Source: an uncultured Coriobacteriaceae bacterium (GTDB taxonomy: Bacteria > Actinomycetota > Coriobacteriia > Coriobacteriales > Eggerthellaceae). Taken from it: a DNA stretch of 16,008 nucleotides. A program made the position numbers and the translations under genes. Positions 1 to 7,759 of this stretch are shown here, piece after piece; the stretch's first letter is position 1; each line of letters opens with the position of its first letter. The notes below the pieces were generated by a model. It was not told where the DNA came from. It made no database searches and saw nothing but the letters and a program-made list of their open reading frames with translations. The stretch lies in contig USJN01000006.1 of assembly GCA_900554945.1 (NCBI GenBank), forward strand, positions 1 through 16,008, read 5' to 3'.

Positions 1-2
1 CA

Positions 3-182
3 CAATGCGAGGGGGAAATACTGCAGGCGGCTAAAGTGGTGCTCGAAAAGACGCACTGGCTTCCCGAAGACAAGCGGCAGGAGTTAGAAAAACAGCTCCC
101 TCTCGCGGCAAGCGAGCGCAGGGCACACGACCAGCGACCGAGGGGCGCACTTCCATCGGTCGCAAGGAGCCTGCGACAATGA
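3..182 (+). CDS. Possible 3' end of an unidentified gene (partial)
   Basis: A reading frame is open from the left edge to a TGA at 180-182, about 59 codons with no start inside the window. The translation begins like an amphipathic helix (EILQAAKVVLEKTHWLP, then acidic and basic residues) and ends in an Arg/Ala/Pro-rich tail. I do not recognise a family. It converges on the SLH-protein gene, whose stop is at 187-189, so the two stops are only 4 nt apart. The helical first half supports coding, while the low-complexity tail and short length make this uncertain. It could also be non-coding flank. Confidence 0.35.
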   Translation, partial: QCEGEILQAAKVVLEKTHWLPEDKRQELEKQLPLAASERRAHDQRPRGALPSVARSLRQ

Positions 183-186
183 GCCT

Positions 187-2193
187 CTAGCGCGAGAGCG
201 CCTCGGCATCTATCGCGTTCACCATAATCTGGGCCATCGTCGCCCGATCGACAATGCTCGCAGGCTCGACGTAGCGTGTCCCACTTTCGTCCACGCCGTT
301 CACCACGCCCTCGTTCAAACACCACGCAATCGAGTCCGCCGCCCACTCCGGCACGCTTTGCGCGTCGGGCATGGCCTCAAGCTTCGCGCGGCTCGCCCCT
401 TCAACACTGCGCCCGCAAAGCTCGTGCGCGGCGTTCGCGATCATCACGCAAAGCTGTTCGCGAGGGATGCTCGCATCGGGGTCGAAGCAAAGCTCGCCGT
501 CCTTTTCCACGCCGTGGATCACGCCGTTTTCAACAGCCCAGTTCGCAGCCTCGGTATAGAAGCACCCAGATTCCACGTCGGCCATCTTCGTACGATTCGT
601 CGCCGCCTGGGCGTTGTAGTTCTTGGAAGCCGTCGGTTGGAAATAGCGCCAGAGGATCGTTGCCGCCTGGGCGCGTGTCAGCGAGTCGGACGGGCCGAAC
701 GTCCCGTCACCGTAGCCGGCCATGAGGCCCATCGCCGATACCTCGAGCACCGCATCGTGGTACCAGGAGCTTTCCAGCATGTCGGAATACGGCGCATCAG
801 CGGTATAGCGCGCCGTGAAGGAGCCTTCTTTCCCCTGATGGCCCGCGCGGTATGTCACTTCGATGCGATACTCGCCCGGCTCCAGGTTCACCGTGCGCGA
901 GAGCGTGCAGTCCTTCTGAACATAGGAATGGTACACGCTGTCGGCGACTACCTCCTCGCCCTTCGAGTTCACGATCGACACCGCGAAATAGTTGTGGCCG
1001 CAAGGAAGCGTCCAGGCGTAGTCGAAGCGCACGGTTCCGGCCTTCGCAACGGTGATGCGATAGGCGTACCCCGAGTTGTTCTTGAGGTAAGTCGTCTCCT
1101 TGGAAGCCCCTGCCGAAAGGTCGACCACCTCGTATTCCGCGCCCTTCGTCGCAAGCGCCACCGACCCATCGGCGCGGCGAACGTACCAAGTGAGGTCCCC
1201 ACCGTAGTTCTTCCGAGCGCTCTCGCCCCAAGTACTGTTCCCCACGGGGAAAATCGCACGTGCTGTGACCTGCGTAAATGCTGAGCTTGAGATAAGAGGC
1301 GCACTGCCTGTGAACTCGATGGAGGAAACCTCGCTGCACCCCTGGAAGGCCGAGTTTCCAATTTCGGAAAGCGCCGCAGGGAAGATAATGCCACCTGCGA
1401 ACGCGCTCTCACAGCGGCGGAACGCCCCACTGCCGATCTTGGTGACGCTTGAGGGAATCGACACGCTTTCAAGCGCCAAGCATCCGCTAAAGGTACTGTC
1501 CTTGATTTCCGAGATCTCGCCGAGCTCCGTTATCGACTCGAGGCTCGTGCAGTCCATGAACGCCCTCGCCCCGAGCGAGGTAAGAGCCGAGGAGAGCGTC
1601 GCTTCCTTAAGGCTCACGCAACCGGAGAAGGCCTGGGCGCCGACTGTGCGCACGCTGTCGGAAAGCTCAATCGAGGTGAGCGCCGCGCATCCCGAGAAGG
1701 CGCCATCTCCTAGGGAGGTCAACGTGTCGGGAAGGCTCACGCTGGTGAACGTACCGAGCTCGAAGATGCGCGGCCCGATGGCGGTGATACCCTCTTCGAC
1801 AACCACTTCCTTGATGAAGTAGGCGTTTTGCAGCCAGCCCGAATTATCGCTCACGCTGCCCGTGCCGCTGATCGTAAGCGTGCGCGTCGAGGCATCGAAA
1901 GCCCACGTGGCGTCCTCACCGCACGCACCCGATGAGGCACCATCGGGCAAGGAGGGATCGTCGTCGTCGGCAGGAAGCCCCACTCCGCTTGCGGCGCCCG
2001 CGAGGAGCCGCCCATCGCGGGCAGCATCGACAGAAAGCCCGCTCTCGCTCGATGAGCTTTCCTGGGCAGATGCACGATCTTGAGCTGCCGCCCCGCCTTG
2101 CGGCATATCGCTCGCCAACGCCGGAGCGGGCAAACAGACCCCCATCGCGATAACGATTGAAAGCAACCATGCCGTTAAAGGCCGATTTGCCAT
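187..2193 (-). CDS. Secreted BspA-like leucine-rich-repeat protein with three C-terminal SLH repeats
   Basis: This is a 668-residue surface protein. Residues 1-27 form a Sec signal peptide (MANRPLTAW, hydrophobic core, cleavage after ALA27). Residues 28-90 are a Ser/Ala/Asp-rich linker. Residues 135-315 hold BspA/LRR_5-type repeats with the recurring pattern GxxAFxGCxxLxSIxLP. Residues about 350-465 look like a beta-rich domain. Residues 469-660 contain three SLH repeats (YGDGTFGPSDSLTRAQA and two more diverged ones). SLH repeats bind secondary cell-wall polymers, so the protein is probably displayed on the surface for adhesion or ligand binding. The ligand is unknown. The start at 2191-2193 is chosen over an in-frame ATG 11 codons upstream because it follows a strong AGGAGG site and begins the signal peptide. 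The gene has its own leader downstream of the dmsC terminator. Confidence 0.9.
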   Translation of the reverse strand: MANRPLTAWLLSIVIAMGVCLPAPALASDMPQGGAAAQDRASAQESSSSESGLSVDAARDGRLLAGAASGVGLPADDDDPSLPDGASSGACGEDATWAFDASTRTLTISGTGSVSDNSGWLQNAYFIKEVVVEEGITAIGPRIFELGTFTSVSLPDTLTSLGDGAFSGCAALTSIELSDSVRTVGAQAFSGCVSLKEATLSSALTSLGARAFMDCTSLESITELGEISEIKDSTFSGCLALESVSIPSSVTKIGSGAFRRCESAFAGGIIFPAALSEIGNSAFQGCSEVSSIEFTGSAPLISSSAFTQVTARAIFPVGNSTWGESARKNYGGDLTWYVRRADGSVALATKGAEYEVVDLSAGASKETTYLKNNSGYAYRITVAKAGTVRFDYAWTLPCGHNYFAVSIVNSKGEEVVADSVYHSYVQKDCTLSRTVNLEPGEYRIEVTYRAGHQGKEGSFTARYTADAPYSDMLESSWYHDAVLEVSAMGLMAGYGDGTFGPSDSLTRAQAATILWRYFQPTASKNYNAQAATNRTKMADVESGCFYTEAANWAVENGVIHGVEKDGELCFDPDASIPREQLCVMIANAAHELCGRSVEGASRAKLEAMPDAQSVPEWAADSIAWCLNEGVVNGVDESGTRYVEPASIVDRATMAQIMVNAIDAEALSR

Positions 2194-2197
2194 TGTT

Positions 2198-2203
2198 CCT
2201 CCT
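2198..2203 (-). promoter_or_regulatory. Ribosome binding site of the LRR-SLH gene
   Basis: A perfect AGGAGG on the minus strand lies 4 nt before the ATG at 2191-2193. It decides the start codon: the longer in-frame ATG at 2224-2226 would place this site inside the coding region and bury the signal peptide. Confidence 0.75.
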
Positions 2204-2277
2204 ACGTTATTCCACACATGTGGCATTTATGATACCGCGGCAAGCCACAAAGGGAGTGGGGGCGAGCAAAGCGTCGC

Positions 2278-2316
2278 AAAAAACTACGAAGGGGACGTAT
2301 TTCGGAGACGCCTTCG
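2278..2316 (-). terminator. Rho-independent terminator downstream of dmsC
   Basis: On the minus strand, arms CGAAGG and CCTTCG (2316-2311 and 2292-2287) flank an 18-nt loop that can form a small inner stem. TAG and then six T residues (2283-2278) follow. It lies about 80 nt after the dmsC stop and about 85 nt before the LRR-SLH start, so those two genes are probably separate transcription units. The loop is long, so hairpin strength is moderate. Confidence 0.55.
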
Positions 2317-2396
2317 CAGGGCGAGGCAGGGAGAAAGCAAGGGATGCAAGCGGGGAGCGATGACGATAAGCGCTAGCCCAAGAGCTCACTGCCGCG

Positions 2397-3308
2397 CTAG
2401 AAGCTGATGCCGACCGTCATATGCATCATGTAGAAGGAGAAACGCATCACAAAGATGCCCGCGAGCACGAGCAGCGCCGCAACCGAGGCGCGCACGACCG
2501 AGATGGTCATCTCATCGGGAGACGCCTTCCCTTCCTGCGACACAGAGAGTCTGAACAGCGACAACGCGTCAACAGCGATTCCCGCCGCAGCGAAAACGGC
2601 AAAGACGCAGACGAGCAGCGCGTAATGCGGCACCAAATCGCCAGCGGACGCGACAGCGTTCTCAGCCGGCAACACAATCGCCCCCTGAAGGGCATACACG
2701 ACAAGGCATGCCGCCAGCGCGACGACCGCAAGCATGAGCATGAGCCGCCCAAAGCGGTTCCCCCGCGATTTCCACCGCGCAGCCCTTAAACCCACGATAG
2801 CGAGGACCGGCCCACCGAGCAGCGCGTTCGTCCACAGGCTCAACGGGGAAAACGGCGTGTCCCACGTGACGATGGTGTCCGCGGAGTACGCGAAGGCGAT
2901 AGCGGTGATGCACGCGATAGCGCTCACGCACGCCCCGACGGCGAGCAGGCGCTGGAGCAGCCGGCGGGGCTTCACGGCGAACGAGTAGAGCCAGTACACG
3001 CCCGAAAACGCGAGAAATATGACGGCGCTGAACACCTCGTTGGAAAGCGGGCTTCTCCCCACCCCCATGAACACGTATAGCGCGTTCGCCGGGTTCCCCA
3101 GATGCGTAGCCGACGCGACAAGCCCCACCAGCGACACGATCAGCGGGATGCAAAGCGCCTTGTCAATGCGGTGATGGGCATCGTCGGAGAGCATCCCACG
3201 AATGATAGGGAAAGACATAAGCGCATACGCCACCGCACCCGAGGGTGCAAGCGTCGTGAATAGCACAAGCGTGATCTCGTTGAACGCGGTGGCGAATCCC
3301 GTCGACAT
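2397..3308 (-). CDS. dmsC: DmsC-family membrane anchor subunit of a DMSO-reductase-type enzyme
   Basis: The protein has 303 residues and about eight hydrophobic segments (near 10-38, 50-70, 88-111, 121-141, 160-176, 186-212, 228-253, 270-290), matching the usual DmsC size and topology. DmsC anchors the catalytic DmsA and iron-sulfur DmsB subunits and oxidises menaquinol. Family signatures are visible: TLAPSGAVAY near the N terminus, ATHLGNP with His69, SNEVF with Glu91, and a C-terminal RFSFYMMHM. The His69-Glu91 spacing of 22 equals that of the quinol-site residues His65 and Glu87 of E. coli DmsC. Translation starts 9 nt after the torD-like stop with AAGGAA upstream, so the two form an operon. 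No dmsA or dmsB occurs in the window, so the anchor appears orphaned here. Confidence 0.88.
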   Translation of the reverse strand: MSTGFATAFNEITLVLFTTLAPSGAVAYALMSFPIIRGMLSDDAHHRIDKALCIPLIVSLVGLVASATHLGNPANALYVFMGVGRSPLSNEVFSAVIFLAFSGVYWLYSFAVKPRRLLQRLLAVGACVSAIACITAIAFAYSADTIVTWDTPFSPLSLWTNALLGGPVLAIVGLRAARWKSRGNRFGRLMLMLAVVALAACLVVYALQGAIVLPAENAVASAGDLVPHYALLVCVFAVFAAAGIAVDALSLFRLSVSQEGKASPDEMTISVVRASVAALLVLAGIFVMRFSFYMMHMTVGISF

Positions 3309-3317
3309 GGCGATTCC

Positions 3318-3638
3318 TTACTTATAGAAGCGCGGAAGCTTCACGGAAAGCCCGCGAAAGTCTTGGATTCCAAGCAGCGTCGAACGCGTGAGTTCGGCAA
3401 GACCGCGGTAGAAGGGATGACGAGCTGCCACGGCGAGCTCCTCCAGGTAATGCGGCGCCCAAGTGAGCAGATGGCCGCACAGGTAGTCGTCGAGGGACTC
3501 GGGCTGCGTGCGACAAAGATGGGACATGAGAGCCAGCATGAGACCGATGTGGTCCTCGGGGGTCTTATCGTCAGTTGTCCGCGCGACGCCGTGCTCGCGC
3601 ATCCACGCGCGCAGCGCAAGCGTCGTCTCTCCGAACAC
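3318..3638 (-). pseudogene. TorD/DmsD-family molybdoenzyme chaperone, 5' half missing
   Basis: The 106 codons match the C-terminal half of TorD-like chaperones, which bind apo-molybdoenzymes and their twin-arginine leaders. The recognisable parts are FGETTLALRAWMREHGV, TPEDHIGLMLALMSHL, and a helix ending in HPFYRGLAELTRSTL. Family members are usually about 180-230 residues. Upstream homology continues only seven codons (DRECVV) to an in-frame TGA at 3654-3656, and the first usable start is a GTG at 3636-3638 without a convincing ribosome binding site. A different minus frame around 3660-3745 reads EHDKLDVLSGRVVSKDSLEA, which resembles a TorD first helix. An out-of-frame internal deletion is therefore one explanation. 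Loss of the whole 5' end together with the neighbouring regulator is another. Confidence 0.7.
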
Positions 3639-3730
3639 GACGCACTCGCGATCGGTATATCTTCATCGGCCAAGGCGGCTTCAAGCGAGTCCTTCGACAC
3701 GACCCGTCCGCTGAGAACATCGAGCTTATC

Positions 3731-4273
3731 ATGCTCGATGGCCATCCTCCCGCGCGCATAGCGAAGAGCACCGCCAGCCACCTAACCGCAGACGACGAGC
3801 GCAAGGACCGCGCTGCGAGCGCACCTGAGGGCGACTTTCCCGCCGAGCCCCCGACCGCCTTCCCGAAGAAACCCGCGATTGCGGCCGAGTCCACGCGCAG
3901 CGAAGGGGAAGTTGACAGGCGCGACAGCGGCCAGCCTGATGGGAGCGGACGCAGCGCGGGAAGTCGTGGCGGCAACCCCGCTTCGCAGGCAGACGTCCCA
4001 CGCGGGCGCGGCAGGCGCAATTTCGAAAGCGGCTTCGAGCTGACCGACCGCCTCTCCAAGCAGGCACAAGTCCTTCGCGAGCAATACCGCCTGAGCGCCC
4101 GCGAGACGGAGGTCATGGAATATATCGCGCGCGGGTACACCGTCGCGCGCACCGCCGAGGAGCTCATCGTGTCGGAGAGCACCATCCGCACGCACAGCAA
4201 GCGCATCTACGCGAAACTCGACGTGCACAAAAAGCAAGAGCTCATCGACATGCTCAAGGCCGTCGAGCTGTAG
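3731..4273 (+). CDS. LuxR-type HTH transcriptional regulator, apparently without its sensory domain
   Basis: The last 60 codons (4091-4270) form a clear LuxR/GerE DNA-binding domain: LSARETEVMEYIARG, then AEELIVSESTIRTH, then KRIYAKLDVHKKQELIDML. Upstream, about 4000-4090 is a plausible coil leading into the HTH, and 3780-4000 encodes a charged, Pro/Gly/Ser-rich linker. No receiver, PAS or membrane domain precedes it. Coriobacterial LuxR regulators beside dms genes often carry a multi-membrane-span N-terminal domain, so this looks like a remnant. The frame stays open back to 3575, where it runs antisense into the torD remnant. The ATG at 3731 is only a tentative start and lacks a good ribosome binding site. 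The gene is divergent from torD-dmsC and convergent with the SanA-like gene, 36 nt apart. Confidence 0.6.
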   Translation: MLDGHPPARIAKSTASHLTADDERKDRAASAPEGDFPAEPPTAFPKKPAIAAESTRSEGEVDRRDSGQPDGSGRSAGSRGGNPASQADVPRGRGRRNFESGFELTDRLSKQAQVLREQYRLSARETEVMEYIARGYTVARTAEELIVSESTIRTHSKRIYAKLDVHKKQELIDMLKAVEL

Positions 4274-4309
4274 GCTCGCGCATTCCGCGGGGCGAACGTT
4301 TTCCCACAG

Positions 4310-4966
4310 CTAGCCTGTCACATCGCCCGATTGGTCGAGCGAGATCGGATCGCCCACATACGTCGAGGGCACATCGAAGAGCGCCTTGAAAAAGTCCTTC
4401 GTGCGGGCGGGAATCTCGCGCACATCGTACCAGGTCTGCTTGCCGTAGCTGCGATAGTCGCTCGCTACGCCGATTGCATCGACCCCCAAGGCGTGCGCCG
4501 AGTAAAGCGCGCGGTAGAGATGGTAGGTCTGCGTGGCGATCACGACGCGCGAGCAGCCGAACACGTTTTTCGCGCGATACATGCTCTCGTAGGTGGAAAA
4601 GCCCGCATGGTCGCAGAAGATATCCTCGGAAGGCACGCCCTGCGCAATCGCGTAGCGCTTCATCGCCGCGCACTCGTTGTAGTGCTCGGTGCTGTTGTCG
4701 CCCGACATGATAATCTTGGGCGCGGCCCCCGCCTTGTAGAGCGCGATGCCGCAATCAAGGCGGTCCCGCAGAATCGTCGACGGCGTGCCATCGGCGAACA
4801 CCGACGCGCCGAGCACGACGATTGCGTCGGCTTGATAGCCCGAGGCCTCGTCGACGCTCACGATATCGTCCTCCGTCGTGAGAACCACCAGCGCGTTCGT
4901 CGCGCCGACGACAATCGCCACGACGGCAATGCAGGTGCACAGTATTTTCAACAACGCCTTAATCAT
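4310..4966 (-). CDS. SanA/YdcF-family (DUF218) envelope protein
   Basis: The protein has 218 residues. A single N-terminal membrane segment (about 4-30) is followed by a DUF218 domain: DAIVVLGASV (48-56), RDRLDCGIALY, SGDN (88-91), NECAAMKRYA, GFSTYESMYRAK and TQTYHLYRAL. The SGDN, YNE and AGF motifs and the single anchor resemble E. coli SanA, the high-temperature vancomycin-exclusion protein, more than polytopic ElyC. These proteins influence envelope barrier properties and peptidoglycan precursor use, but their biochemical activity is not settled. The ATG at 4964-4966 is preferred because a longer frame up to 5089 would translate through the leuS terminator hairpin. It lies downstream of leuS on the same strand and converges with the LuxR gene. 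Confidence 0.85.
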   Translation of the reverse strand: MIKALLKILCTCIAVVAIVVGATNALVVLTTEDDIVSVDEASGYQADAIVVLGASVFADGTPSTILRDRLDCGIALYKAGAAPKIIMSGDNSTEHYNECAAMKRYAIAQGVPSEDIFCDHAGFSTYESMYRAKNVFGCSRVVIATQTYHLYRALYSAHALGVDAIGVASDYRSYGKQTWYDVREIPARTKDFFKALFDVPSTYVGDPISLDQSGDVTG

Positions 4967-5000
4967 GCAGCTATCACTTCGATGCCTTCCAAACTGCGAG

Positions 5001-5037
5001 AGGACAAAGAAGGGTCGGCAGCGGAAACTGCCGACCC
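5001..5037 (-). terminator. Strong rho-independent terminator after leuS, within the leader of the SanA-like gene
   Basis: A perfect 10-bp stem (GGGTCGGCAG 5012-5021 and CTGCCGACCC 5028-5037 on the + strand) encloses a 6-nt loop. On the minus strand it is followed by TTCTTTGTCCT. It sits about 90 nt after the leuS stop and only about 35 nt before the SanA-like ATG. That leaves little room for a separate promoter downstream of it. Confidence 0.8.
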
Positions 5038-5125
5038 CCGATTTTCCATTCAATCCGCCGCCTAGCAAGTGATCGGCGAATCTCGTCAACGAAACGATTG
5101 TAACGCGACAATCCTCTTTTGAGGT

Positions 5126-7681
5126 TTATTTCGCGACGATGTTCACCAAACGTCCCTTGACGACGACGACCTTCTTCACGTCCTTGCCCTCGATGGCCTG
5201 GGAAACGGCTTCAAGCGCCTGGGCCTTCACGTCTTCCTCCGCGGCGTCGGCGGCAACCGTGATCTTCGCCTTCACCTTGCCGTTCACCTGCACCGCGAGC
5301 TCCACCTCGTCGGCCTTCGCCTTCTCGGGGTCGAACTCAGGCCACGGCTCGACGTGCACGCTGCCCTCGTGGCCGAGCACCGTGTGCCACAGCTCCTCGG
5401 ACCAATGCGGGCAAATCGGCGAGAGCAGCTTCACGAGCACCTCGGCGATATCGGCCGAAAGTGCCTTGAGCTCGGCGTTTGCCGCGCGCTCCTCGGCGGA
5501 TGCCGCATGCAGGAAATCGCCCGTCGCGTTCGCGAGCTCCATGATGGCAGCGATAGCGGTGTTGAAGTTGTTACGGTCGAAGTCCTCGACCACCTTGCCG
5601 CACACGCGATGGCGCTCACGCACGAGCACCTTCGCGGCCTCAGCGGCAGTCAGCTTGCCGCCTTCCTGGTAGAGCGTGTCTTCCCCCGCGACGCCGGCCA
5701 AGTCGCCGACCATGCGCCACACGCGGTTCAGGAACTTGTACATGCCCGCAAGGCCGTCCTCGTTCCACTGCAGCTCCTTGTCGGGCGGGGCCATGAACAG
5801 GATGTACGCACGCACGGCATCGGCGCCGTAACCTGCGATCATGTCCTCGGGCGAAATCACGTTGCCCTTCGACTTACTCATGACGTCGCCGTGCTCGTCG
5901 AGCACCATGCCCTGGCACAGCAGGTTCTTGAAAGGCTCGTCGAAGTCGACCATGCCCATATCGCGCAGCACCTTCGTGAAGAAGCGGCTGTAGAGCAGAT
6001 GCAGAATCGCGTGCTCGATGCCGCCGATATACTGGTCGACGGGCATCCAGCGGTTCGCCTTCTCGGGGGCGAAGGGCAACTCGGTGTTGTGCGGATCGGT
6101 GTAGCGCAGGTAATACCAGCTCGAACACGTGAACGTGTCCATCGTGTCCGTCTCGCGGCGCGCAGGGCCACCGCACTTCGGGCACGTGCATTTCGCAAAC
6201 TCCTCATGCGTGGCGAGCGTCTCACCTGCGGAAAGATCGATATCCTTCGGGAGCGTGACGGGCAGGTCCTCTTCGGGAACCGGCACGAGTCCGCACGTGT
6301 CGCAGTAGATGGCGGGAATGGGGTTTCCCCAGTAGCGCTGGCGAGAGATGAGCCAGTCGCGCAGGCGGAACTGCACCGACTTCTTCCCCTTGCCCGCGGC
6401 CTCCAAGTCGCCGATGATCGCGTCGACGGCGGGCGAATGCTTGCCGCCAACCATGCCGGTGTACTTGCCAGACTGCACGAGCTTACCCTCGGCCTCGTAG
6501 GATTTCTCCCAGTCGACCGTGGTGACGACGCGATTCCGCTCGTCTTTGAGCTGCGGATAGAGCGCATCGTCCTCACCCAAGATGATGGGGATGATAGGCA
6601 GGTCGTACTTGCGGGCGAACTCAAAGTCGCGCTGGTCGCCGCACGGGACGGCCATAACCGCGCCGGTGCCATAGTCGGCCACGATGTAGTCGGCGACCCA
6701 CACGGGGACCTTCTCGCCGTTCACGGGGTTCACGACGTAGCGGCCGGTGAACGCGCCGTGCTTCTCGCGGTCGCCCTGGGCACGCTCGACGGCGCTCACC
6801 TTGGAAGCGGCCTCCACGAGAGCCATGACTTCGGCCTCGTATTCGGTGCCGGCGACAAGCTCGGGCACGAGCTTGCTTTCGGGAGCGAGCAGGAAGAAGC
6901 TGCATCCGAAGAGCGTGTCGGGGCGCGTCGTGAACACGGTAATCGTCTGGCCGTCGTCTTTACCCTCGGCGGGAAGGAGCTCGAAGTCGACCTCGGCGCC
7001 TTCCGAGCGGCCGATCCAGTTGGACTGCATCTGCTTCACGCGCTCGGGCCAGCCGTCGAGCTGAGCGAGGTCATCGAGCAGCTCCTGCGCGTAGTCGGTG
7101 ATCTTGAAGTACCACTGCGTGAGGTCGCGCTTCTCGACAGCGCCGTGGCAGCGCCAGCATTCACCTTCCGTGACCTGCTCGTTTGCGAGAACAGTCTTGC
7201 AGTTGGGGCACCAGTTCACCGGGGACTCGCGGCGCTCGACAAGCCCGCGCTTCCAGAACTGCAGGAAGATCCACTGGCCCCAACGATAGTACTCGGGGTC
7301 GCACGCAACGACCGTACGGTCCCAATCGTAGGACAGGCCCATGCGCTTGAAGGACGCCTTCTGCGTCTCGATGTTCGCATACGTCCATTTTGCGGGGTGG
7401 CTGTGGTGCTTGATGGCGGCGTTCTCGGCCGGCAGACCAAAAGCGTCCCAGCCCATGGGATGAAGCACGTCGAAGCCGCGCATCTTCGAGTAGCGGGCGA
7501 TCACGTCGCCGATCGTGTAGTTGCGCACGTGCCCCATGTGGATGTCGCCTGAAGGATAGGGGAACATCTCGAGCACGTACTTTTTGGGCTTCGACTCGTC
7601 TTCTCGAACGGTATTCAGACCTGATTCGTCCCACGCCTTCTGCCAACGCGGTTCGATCTCATGCGGGTTGTAAGCTTTCAT
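5126..7681 (-). CDS. leuS: Leucyl-tRNA synthetase
   Basis: This is a full-length class I synthetase of 851 residues that charges tRNA-Leu with leucine. The HIGH motif reads HMGH (48-51) after the typical YPSGDI. The KMSKS loop reads VMSKS (600-604), followed by [13 protein letters not shown]1 editing domain contains [12 protein letters not shown], which includes the Thr-rich region used in hydrolytic proofreading. Cysteine pairs C158/C161 with C175/C178, and C460/C463 with C500/C503, look like zinc-binding knuckles. The anticodon-binding and C-terminal domains are intact. The ATG at 7679-7681 follows GAGAAGG at 8 nt spacing. The gene lies 78 nt after the kinase operon on the same strand, so read-through is possible, but a plausible -10 box occurs in the gap. 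Confidence 0.98.
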   Translation of the reverse strand: MKAYNPHEIEPRWQKAWDESGLNTVREDESKPKKYVLEMFPYPSGDIHMGHVRNYTIGDVIARYSKMRGFDVLHPMGWDAFGLPAENAAIKHHSHPAKWTYANIETQKASFKRMGLSYDWDRTVVACDPEYYRWGQWIFLQFWKRGLVERRESPVNWCPNCKTVLANEQVTEGECWRCHGAVEKRDLTQWYFKITDYAQELLDDLAQLDGWPERVKQMQSNWIGRSEGAEVDFELLPAEGKDDGQTITVFTTRPDTLFGCSFFLLAPESKLVPELVAGTEYEAEVMALVEAASKVSAVERAQGDREKHGAFTGRYVVNPVNGEKVPVWVADYIVADYGTGAVMAVPCGDQRDFEFARKYDLPIIPIILGEDDALYPQLKDERNRVVTTVDWEKSYEAEGKLVQSGKYTGMVGGKHSPAVDAIIGDLEAAGKGKKSVQFRLRDWLISRQRYWGNPIPAIYCDTCGLVPVPEEDLPVTLPKDIDLSAGETLATHEEFAKCTCPKCGGPARRETDTMDTFTCSSWYYLRYTDPHNTELPFAPEKANRWMPVDQYIGGIEHAILHLLYSRFFTKVLRDMGMVDFDEPFKNLLCQGMVLDEHGDVMSKSKGNVISPEDMIAGYGADAVRAYILFMAPPDKELQWNEDGLAGMYKFLNRVWRMVGDLAGVAGEDTLYQEGGKLTAAEAAKVLVRERHRVCGKVVEDFDRNNFNTAIAAIMELANATGDFLHAASAEERAANAELKALSADIAEVLVKLLSPICPHWSEELWHTVLGHEGSVHVEPWPEFDPEKAKADEVELAVQVNGKVKAKITVAADAAEEDVKAQALEAVSQAIEGKDVKKVVVVKGRLVNIVAK

Positions 7682-7731
7682 GGTTGCTGCCTTCTCGTTT
7701 TCATTCTCGCTGGGTAAAAACGTGACTATAT

Positions 7732-7737
7732 ATTGTA
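7732..7737 (-). promoter_or_regulatory. Candidate -10 element upstream of leuS
   Basis: TACAAT is followed by an AT-rich ATATAG on the minus strand, about 50 nt before the leuS ATG and inside the gap after the kinase gene. No TTGACA-like -35 box is found at the usual spacing. The call rests on the -10 match and local AT richness only. I see no T-box leader. Confidence 0.35.
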
Positions 7738-7759
7738 GCGCATCCAGAGCGCTCGCCGG

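Noticed and set aside
87..177. Possible terminators for the LRR-SLH gene (short stems at 102-116 and 159-177)
   Set aside because: Stems are only 5-6 bp, the T run at 88-92 is too far from the 102-116 stem, and both may lie within coding sequence.
2194..2226. An upstream in-frame ATG giving the LRR-SLH protein 11 extra residues
   Set aside because: It would bury the AGGAGG site and put polar residues before the signal peptide.
4967..5089. A longer SanA-like start at 5089
   Set aside because: The extension translates through the leuS terminator hairpin and lacks family similarity. The ATG at 4964-4966 starts directly at the membrane anchor.
5354..7552. A very long open frame antisense to leuS
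   Set aside because: It lies fully opposite a highly conserved synthetase gene, is rich in Arg/His/Leu/Val, and shows no family motif. High third-position GC commonly opens such antisense frames.
7682..7759. A T-box or other leader riboswitch for leuS
   Set aside because: The gap is only 78 nt and shows no T-box sequence or specifier stem.
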